The notes beneath the pieces are model-generated. The model was not told the DNA's origin and did not search any database. It saw only the letters and a program-made list of their open reading frames with translations. The translations under genes were made by a program, and so were the position numbers. Shown here piece after piece: positions 1 through 4,864 of a stretch of DNA of 6,181 bases. Within the stretch, counting starts at the first letter, position 1; each line of letters opens with the position of its first letter. This stretch comes from JBALVT01 sp036961345 (GTDB lineage: Bacteria > Pseudomonadota > Gammaproteobacteria > Pseudomonadales > Halieaceae), in assembly GCA_036961345.1 (NCBI GenBank), contig JBALVT010000228.1, positions 1 to 6,181 on the forward strand. Reading direction: 5' to 3'.

Positions 1-1
1 C

Positions 2-1030
2 ACCAGTTATGCTGCCTTTGGCCAGGCTAACTGGACTTTCGCGGAAGCCTGGAAGCTGACCTTTGGTGCACGCTATACCTATGAAGAGAAGACACGAGTA
101 GGAACGCAGATTTCCAGGCCCGAGCCCGCCTTCCCGCTTGACGCTCCACCTATTGCGGGCCCGGACTCCAGTGTCGATGAAGACCGCTCGTCCAATGATG
201 TATCTCCTTCCCTGAGCCTGAGCTGGTTTCCAAGAGAAGGCATGATGCTCTACACCAGTGCCAGCCAGGGCTTTAAGTCGGGCGGTTTCAATCAGATTCG
301 CACGGCAGTTGGCGTGCCTGGTGAATTCGAGGATGAGCGCTCGCGCAATTATGAAATCGGGGCCAAAACCACCTGGCTCGACCGGCGCTTACGGGTCAAT
401 GCCACGGTGTTTTTTGTAGACTACGATGATTTCCAGGCGCAGGGCTTTGACGGCGCCAACATTACGGTGCGTAATGCCGGGGCTATGGAGAGTAAAGGCG
501 TCGAATTCGATTTGATCTATGCGCCCAACGCATTGGTTTCACTGGGCATGGCTATCGGCTACAACGATGCTACCTATTCTGACTTTAAAACAGGCGAGTG
601 TACTGCCGCGCAGGTGTTTGCGGTTACCGGCGGCAGCCCCTTCGTGCTCCCTGATTGTGTGCAGGATTTAACTGGCAAGAGTATCGACAATGCGCCGGAG
701 TGGACTGTCAGTAACTTCGTGCAATTCAACGACACTTTTGGCGACAGTGACATAAGCTGGTTGGCCAGGTTTGAATACAACTTTATCGACGAGCTCTATA
801 TGGCCCAGGATCTGGATGAGGCTCTGCGCCGTGACCCAGTACACATGGTCAATGCCCGTCTTGGTTTGTCGGGTAAGGACGACCAGTGGCAGCTTACCCT
901 GTGGGGCCGTAATCTGCTGGATGAAGAATATAATGTAGTCGGCTTCGATGTTGCCATCATGGGCGGCTTTGCAGGCATCAACGCACCACCGTTGACCTAT
1001 GGTTTAACGCTCAACTACAGAACGAACTAA
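2..1030 (+). CDS. TonB-dependent outer-membrane receptor, C-terminal part (5' end outside window)
   Basis: This is the 3' end of a TonB-dependent receptor, an outer-membrane beta-barrel that takes up large or scarce substrates using TonB-ExbBD energy. The frame is open from base 2 to the TAA at 1028-1030, giving 342 residues; the ATG at 242 is internal. The plug domain and early barrel strands lie outside the window, since full proteins of this kind are usually about 700-850 residues. Alternating barrel strands are visible, such as FGARYTYEEK near residues 21-30. Family hallmarks are ASQGFKSGGFN (87-97), NYEIGAK (116-122), a NAG..SKGVEFD block (158-170) and LWGRNLLDEEY (300-310) close to the end. 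Two cysteines (200 and 219) sit in a predicted external loop before DLTGKSIDNAPEW. The protein ends Y-R-T-N, not in the usual terminal aromatic residue. The substrate cannot be told from the sequence; siderophore, vitamin or lipid-like compounds are all possible. Confidence 0.95.
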   Translation, partial: TSYAAFGQANWTFAEAWKLTFGARYTYEEKTRVGTQISRPEPAFPLDAPPIAGPDSSVDEDRSSNDVSPSLSLSWFPREGMMLYTSASQGFKSGGFNQIRTAVGVPGEFEDERSRNYEIGAKTTWLDRRLRVNATVFFVDYDDFQAQGFDGANITVRNAGAMESKGVEFDLIYAPNALVSLGMAIGYNDATYSDFKTGECTAAQVFAVTGGSPFVLPDCVQDLTGKSIDNAPEWTVSNFVQFNDTFGDSDISWLARFEYNFIDELYMAQDLDEALRRDPVHMVNARLGLSGKDDQWQLTLWGRNLLDEEYNVVGFDVAIMGGFAGINAPPLTYGLTLNYRTN

Positions 1031-1079
1031 AGGGTATCAATTTAGTCGTTGGCGTTTGTATGTGTTCATACCCAATAAA

Positions 1080-1097
1080 GCGGGGCAGGCCCTCCGC
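1080..1097 (+). terminator. GC-rich hairpin after the receptor gene, possible weak terminator
   Basis: Bases 1080-1085 (GCGGGG) pair with 1092-1097 (CTCCGC) as five Watson-Crick pairs and one G-T pair around a six-base loop. It lies 50 bases after the receptor stop codon. What follows is CAATTCTAAC, not a run of T, so it is not a textbook Rho-independent terminator. It may only weakly end transcription or protect the 3' end of the message. Confidence 0.3.
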
Positions 1098-1124
1098 CAA
1101 TTCTAACAATTATGGGTTGCTATC

Positions 1125-1152
1125 CTGGCACTACCATTATTTGCAGTATCCT
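1125..1152 (+). promoter_or_regulatory. Weak candidate sigma70-type promoter before the sulfotransferase gene
   Basis: CTGGCA (1125-1130) and TATCCT (1147-1152) lie 16 bases apart, and each matches four of six consensus positions. The site is about 40 bases upstream of the preferred sulfotransferase start and after the candidate terminator hairpin, which is a sensible place for a promoter. The match is weak enough to be chance. No operator-like inverted repeat was seen next to it. Confidence 0.22.
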
Positions 1153-1183
1153 GCTGCTCTAGCATAAGTGAAACTAATAAGCC

Positions 1184-1190
1184 GAGGTGA
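1184..1190 (+). promoter_or_regulatory. Ribosome binding site that favours the ATG at 1195
   Basis: GAGGTGA lies four bases before the ATG at 1195 and is a good Shine-Dalgarno match, although the spacing is slightly short. An upstream in-frame GTG at 1168 has no purine-rich site before it, and translating from there would read straight through this GAGGTGA. The ATG is therefore preferred. Confidence 0.6.
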
Positions 1191-1194
1191 ATAT

Positions 1195-2127
1195 ATGCCG
1201 ACCCTACCCACCAGAACTCGCCACTACCAAAATGCAGTAATGAATAGCGTCAAATGGGATGCATTCGTCCCGCGGACCGACGACATAATCATAACGACAT
1301 CCTATAAGGCCGGCACTACATGGATGCAGGGTATCTGTGCCGCTTTAGTTTTCCAACAGCCACAACCACCGGTTCCGCAAGATGAATTAAGCCCCTGGTT
1401 TGACTCAAACTTCGACCCTCTTGACGTCGTTGTGGATCAAATAGCCCAACTACAGAACCGTCGTTACATCAAAACCCACTGTCCCCTTGATGGGGTTAAG
1501 TTTTTCGAGGATGTTAAATATATTTTTGTGGGCCGAGACGGTCGCGATGTTTTCATGTCCATGTGGAACCACTGGAATAATATGACCCCGGAAGTTATCT
1601 CAGAGCTAAACAATGCAGCTGATTTTCAGGGCCAGGAACTTCCCTCTCCGGGGGAGTCTGTGAACGACGCTTTTGACGAATGGCTTCGCAGAGGCAGCGT
1701 GGAGTGGGAGCAGGACGGCTATCCTTTCTGGTCGCACCTGCGCCACGCTCAAAGCTGGTGGGATTATCGTGAGCTTCCCAATATTTTATTTGTACACTTC
1801 TCCGACCTACTGAGTGACCCTGACAAGGAGATTCGACGAATTTCTGCCTACCTCGATATTCCAATAAACGAAGAAATATGGCCAGAACTTCTGCAGGGGG
1901 TAACCTTCAAAGAAATGAAAGCGAACGCGCTGAAAATGGCGCCGGGTGCAACCCACGGCACCTGGAAAGACAATAAAAACTTCTTTCACAAGGGCACTAA
2001 CCGTCGTTGGGAAGGTGTATTTACTCAGGCTCAAATTGCGGAGTATGAACAGTTGGCTGCCCGGCAGCTGACGCCCGAGTTAAATCGATGGCTGGAATAT
2101 GGAGCAAGCGCCATCACAGACCGCTGA
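1195..2127 (+). CDS. PAPS-dependent sulfotransferase (Sulfotransfer_1 family)
   Basis: This is a soluble sulfotransferase of 310 residues, which moves the sulfuryl group from 3'-phosphoadenosine 5'-phosphosulfate (PAPS) to a hydroxyl or amine acceptor. The 5'-phosphosulfate loop is TSYKAGTTW (35-43), with Lys38. The likely catalytic base is His95 in KTHCPLD. The 3'-phosphate site is FVGRDGRDVFMSMW (111-124), with Arg114 and Ser122 at the eight-residue spacing known from this fold. PNILFVHFSDLLSDP and the C-terminal FFHKGTNRRW (263-272) complete the cofactor site; the latter corresponds to the animal RKG motif with His in place of Arg. No signal peptide is seen, so it should act in the cytoplasm. 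The start is chosen from the GAGGTGA site; the GTG at 1168 would add nine residues. The acceptor is unknown; sterols, phenols, lipids and glycans are all possible in this family. The next gene begins 68 bases downstream. Confidence 0.93.
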   Translation: MPTLPTRTRHYQNAVMNSVKWDAFVPRTDDIIITTSYKAGTTWMQGICAALVFQQPQPPVPQDELSPWFDSNFDPLDVVVDQIAQLQNRRYIKTHCPLDGVKFFEDVKYIFVGRDGRDVFMSMWNHWNNMTPEVISELNNAADFQGQELPSPGESVNDAFDEWLRRGSVEWEQDGYPFWSHLRHAQSWWDYRELPNILFVHFSDLLSDPDKEIRRISAYLDIPINEEIWPELLQGVTFKEMKANALKMAPGATHGTWKDNKNFFHKGTNRRWEGVFTQAQIAEYEQLAARQLTPELNRWLEYGASAITDR

Positions 2128-2182
2128 GCCGGACTAACACACTTCAACCGGCGCAGCGCCATCCAGATTTTGCCGACACAGC

Positions 2183-2187
2183 GAGAG
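2183..2187 (+). promoter_or_regulatory. Weak ribosome binding site for the GTG start at 2196
   Basis: GAGAG lies eight bases before the GTG at 2196. It is only a partial Shine-Dalgarno match, but no better site precedes the other in-frame starts (ATG 2088, GTG 2187). The ATG at 2088 lies inside the sulfotransferase gene and would add 36 residues without family character. Confidence 0.4.
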
Positions 2188-2195
2188 TGATTACC

Positions 2196-3335
2196 GTGGC
2201 TAAACGCAGACATTTTCGACAGCATAAAAAAACGGATATTATCCAGGCAAGAAAAATTGATTTCCAGATTGAGAGTATCGACGGCCTGGGTCAGGGCGTT
2301 AGCAAGTTGAAGGATGAAGTTCACTTTATCGCTAAAACCCTGCCGGGTGAAACCGGCACTGCCCGGGTTCTAAAGCAAAAGAAAAATGTAAGCATCGCAA
2401 GGCTCGAAGCATTGGACATCACCTCCGACCAACGCATCGAGCCTAGTTGCGCGCATTTTCAGGAATGCCCCGGCTGCCATTTCCTGCATACGGATTACGC
2501 CACCGAGCTGGCATTGAAAAAATCCGTGTTACAAAACTGTTTCAGGAATATTGCACTGCCACAGTGCGGCATCGACGTTAGCCGGGCACCGCAGCGCCAG
2601 CATTATCGCAACAGGCTCCAACTGCATTACCGGCACAAATACCTAGGCATGGTAGACGGTCTGAGGGATCAGGTTGTCGAGATCCCCGAGTGCCAAATTC
2701 TAATGCCACAGTTACAGGCACAGCTACAGGCCCTGTATCAGGATAAAAACTGGACCAAGGAACACAGCGGCAATGGTCACTGCGAAATCTACTGGCAGGA
2801 TGACAGGGTCAATATCAGCTGGGACCAACCCTATTCGGACGGTGGGTTCACCCAGGTTAATCAGGCCGTTAATAAGATACTAATTGATCAGGTAAAACAG
2901 CGGGCTTTGGCTGTGCCGTTTGAGCATGTGCTGGATATTTTTTCCGGCACCGGCAATTTATCCAGCCCCATCATCGCCGAAAAACGAGTACCCCGGCGCA
3001 TGGTGGATCTGAGTAATGTAGAGCATGCCGACTTTATGACAATGAACCTGTATGACGAAGATGCCCTGCCGCGGTTTCTGCAGCGCCAGAGTCTAAAGCA
3101 ATTTGATCTAATGCTGGTAGATCCGCCCCGCAAAGGTTTTCCGGCACTAAACGACTGGGTTAATAAATTGAAGCCAAAACGCCTTATCTATGTCAGTTGT
3201 AACCCGGCGAGCCTAGCGGCCGACGTGCGAAGTCTCACAGGCAAGTTCACATTGTCACATTTGAGCCTTCTGGATATGTTCCCCTCTACCTACCATTTTG
3301 AAACCGTGGCCACGCTGGACTTTCCAAAGCACTAA
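2196..3335 (+). CDS. RlmD/TrmA-type 23S rRNA or tRNA (uracil-5)-methyltransferase with 4Fe-4S cluster, compact form
   Basis: The product (379 residues from the GTG) methylates C5 of a uridine in rRNA or tRNA using S-adenosylmethionine. A basic N-terminus (MAKRRHFRQHKK) leads into a TRAM RNA-binding domain (about 18-73). Cys85, Cys91, Cys94 and Cys166 have the same spacing as the iron-sulfur ligands I recall for E. coli RlmD (81, 87, 90, 162). The methyltransferase domain shows FTQVNQ (218-223), SAM motif I LDIFSGTGN (246-254), DPPRKG (309-314), catalytic Cys335 in YVSCNPASLA and Glu369 in HFETV as the proposed base. The D-to-C distance (26) also matches RlmD. It is about 54 residues shorter than RlmD (433). 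Most of the loss lies between Cys166 and Gln220, with a smaller one after motif I, where a short MVDLS stretch (269-273) runs almost directly into the next strand. RlmC and TrmA are less likely because of the combined TRAM domain and cluster. The exact target uridine is not known, so no symbol is given. Confidence 0.9.
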   Translation: MAKRRHFRQHKKTDIIQARKIDFQIESIDGLGQGVSKLKDEVHFIAKTLPGETGTARVLKQKKNVSIARLEALDITSDQRIEPSCAHFQECPGCHFLHTDYATELALKKSVLQNCFRNIALPQCGIDVSRAPQRQHYRNRLQLHYRHKYLGMVDGLRDQVVEIPECQILMPQLQAQLQALYQDKNWTKEHSGNGHCEIYWQDDRVNISWDQPYSDGGFTQVNQAVNKILIDQVKQRALAVPFEHVLDIFSGTGNLSSPIIAEKRVPRRMVDLSNVEHADFMTMNLYDEDALPRFLQRQSLKQFDLMLVDPPRKGFPALNDWVNKLKPKRLIYVSCNPASLAADVRSLTGKFTLSHLSLLDMFPSTYHFETVATLDFPKH

Positions 3336-3570
3336 CGGCGCTGCTGAACAAGCTGGAGGGTTATACCTCATTCGGTTAATAGGCCTTCAATTTCCCGATG
3401 ATTGTCACCACGCACCTCAAATTTAAGCGATAGTTGAGCCCGGCAAGGTAAGAAATAATGTACGGTGGGTCGAAAGTCCAGTCGACAGCAATTACAGAAC
3501 CGTGAACTGCCGATCTTCCGTATACTAAGCAACAAATTACTGCGGCCAACCGCCGCCGATTGGAGAAACA
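3336..3570. other. Intergenic region without a convincing gene
   Basis: These 235 bases between the RNA methyltransferase stop and the next start hold no tRNA, no clear terminator and no gene I would call. A four-pair GAGG/CCTC hairpin (3356-3369) has no T run after it. A minus-strand frame (3368-3571, TTG start) would encode 67 residues, but it has no ribosome binding site and its start touches the next gene's ATG. A -10-like TATACT lies at 3521-3526. Confidence 0.6.
3521..3526 (+). promoter_or_regulatory. Candidate -10 box (TATACT) for the dehydrogenase-like gene
   Basis: TATACT matches five of six positions of the sigma70 -10 consensus and lies 44 bases before the ATG at 3571, preceded by GCCGATCTTCCG. 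No good -35 hexamer is found 16-18 bases upstream, so it would need an activator or may be chance. Confidence 0.28.
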
Positions 3571-4770
3571 ATGATGCGCAAAATTCTGGGGACCTTGGTC
3601 GGGCTTTTGGTGGCAGCCTGTATTGGCGTTTACATGCTTACCCTACCCGAGCCTATGCCCGCCAAGCCCCCTGCCCCACTTGGCGCTGATATTCTCGATA
3701 AATTGCCCAAGGACCGCAAAGGACAGGTTCTGATTTACGGTGCCTACGGTTTCACAGGCGCGGGTATCGCCAGGCTGGCGGCCGAATACGGCATCACTCC
3801 AGTCCTGGCTGGACGTAACGAATCCAAGCTCCGACCACTGGCCGAATCACTCGATTATGACTACGTGGTACTAAGTCTCGAAAATAACCACGACAATCTG
3901 GTAAAGGTGCTAAGGCATTTCGAAATCGTTTTGCACATAGCCGGTCCCTACACCTTTACCGGCAAGCCCATGATCGATGCCGTCGTGGAAGCCGGTACCC
4001 ATTATGTTGATCTAACGGGTGAAAACCATGTGATTCAAGCCGAATTAGACAGGGATGAAGAATTCAAACGCGCCAATATCATGGTGATGCCCGCTGTTGG
4101 CTTCGACGTCGTACCCACCGACTGCCTCAATGTATACGTGGCGGAAAAGGTCAACAAACCGACCCACTTAAAGGTCATACTAAATGGCGACTACACCTCG
4201 GTAGCCGGTGCAGCCGCCAGTCGCGGCACTATGAAATCCGGACTTGAGATGCTGGGCAGACCTCTTCTGAAACGCCAGAATGGGCAAATGGTTCCCATGT
4301 CGAAACCCAAAGTGATCCACCGAGAGGAGAAAGGGCAGCAACAGACCTTAGTGCAAATTCCCTGGGCCGACATGATGACGAGCTATGTCAGCACTGGCAT
4401 TCCGAATATCGAGGTATTCCAGGTGCAGCAGGGAGAAATCCCACCGTGGATTCTGCGAGTGACGCAATTGGATTTCGGCCGACGAGTTCTATCCTGGCTT
4501 ATTGAAGAGTTTGCACCTGAGGGCCCGCCACCCGAAGCACAGGCAAGACGCCAGACACAGATTGTATCAACTGCCAGCAATTCGGCTGGCGACACTGCCA
4601 GCGCAGAATTGATTACGCCAGAGGCGTACCTGCTTACTTTTCATAGCACTTTGATTATTGCCAAGCGGGTGCTAGACGGTCACTGGGAGCCCGGTTTCCA
4701 GACTCCGGGCAAGGTCTACGGCGCGGACTTGGTGCTTGAGGTGCCGGGAGTCACCAGAACCGACATTTAG
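3571..4770 (+). CDS. Saccharopine dehydrogenase-like / trans-acting enoyl reductase family protein with N-terminal membrane anchor
   Basis: The 399-residue product has an N-terminal Rossmann domain of the saccharopine-dehydrogenase family. VLIYGAYGFTG (53-63) holds the GxxGxxG nucleotide-binding glycines at 57, 60 and 63. LAGRN (79-83) lies at the end of the second strand, where an Arg often selects NADP(H). AGPYTFTGKPMIDAVVEAG and HYVDLTGE (124-151) and PAVGFDVVPTDC (174-185) are signatures of the subgroup often named trans-acting enoyl reductase. True lysine-pathway activity is not implied. Residues 5-25 form a hydrophobic segment after R3-K4, then a Pro-rich linker (PEPMPAKPPAP), so the protein should be membrane-anchored with the enzyme domain outside the cytoplasm. 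V14-A15-A16-C17 also fits a lipobox, though the hydrophobic stretch continues past it. GGAGA at 3562-3566 supports the start at 3571; the ATG at 3574 is a close alternative. Lipid, polyketide or sterol reduction is plausible but not shown. Confidence 0.85.
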   Translation: MMRKILGTLVGLLVAACIGVYMLTLPEPMPAKPPAPLGADILDKLPKDRKGQVLIYGAYGFTGAGIARLAAEYGITPVLAGRNESKLRPLAESLDYDYVVLSLENNHDNLVKVLRHFEIVLHIAGPYTFTGKPMIDAVVEAGTHYVDLTGENHVIQAELDRDEEFKRANIMVMPAVGFDVVPTDCLNVYVAEKVNKPTHLKVILNGDYTSVAGAAASRGTMKSGLEMLGRPLLKRQNGQMVPMSKPKVIHREEKGQQQTLVQIPWADMMTSYVSTGIPNIEVFQVQQGEIPPWILRVTQLDFGRRVLSWLIEEFAPEGPPPEAQARRQTQIVSTASNSAGDTASAELITPEAYLLTFHSTLIIAKRVLDGHWEPGFQTPGKVYGADLVLEVPGVTRTDI

Positions 4771-4783
4771 GCTGCCTTCTACA

Positions 4784-4803
4784 AAAAGCCATTGCCAGCT
4801 TTT
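4784..4803 (+). terminator. AT-rich hairpin after the dehydrogenase-like gene, weak terminator candidate
   Basis: AAAAGC (4784-4789) pairs with GCTTTT (4798-4803) around an eight-base loop, 13 bases after the stop codon. The only T run is the stem's own second arm, and the stem is weak. It could contribute to termination in the 94-base gap, but the evidence is slight. Confidence 0.25.
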
Positions 4804-4864
4804 GCTCAATAGCGTTCAATACCAGCTAATAACATGCCTATTTGACGCCCAAAGAGAGCCCCTC

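Noticed and set aside
1032..1073. Inverted repeat GGGTAT/ATACCC after the receptor stop
   Set aside because: Only six pairs enclose a 30-base loop with no T run; this is likely chance.
2128..2152. Inverted repeat GCCGG/CCGGC right after the sulfotransferase stop codon
   Set aside because: It is a five-pair stem with a 15-base loop and no following T run, so it is too weak to call as a terminator.
2088..2195. Extended N-terminus of the RNA methyltransferase overlapping the sulfotransferase
   Set aside because: The extra 36 residues have no family character. The GTG at 2196 gives MAKRR..., like the basic N-termini of RlmD proteins, and places the cluster cysteines at near-identical positions.
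3465..3689. Plus-strand 74-residue frame overlapping the start of the dehydrogenase-like gene
   Set aside because: It overlaps the well-supported start and signal anchor in another frame, and its composition is random-like.
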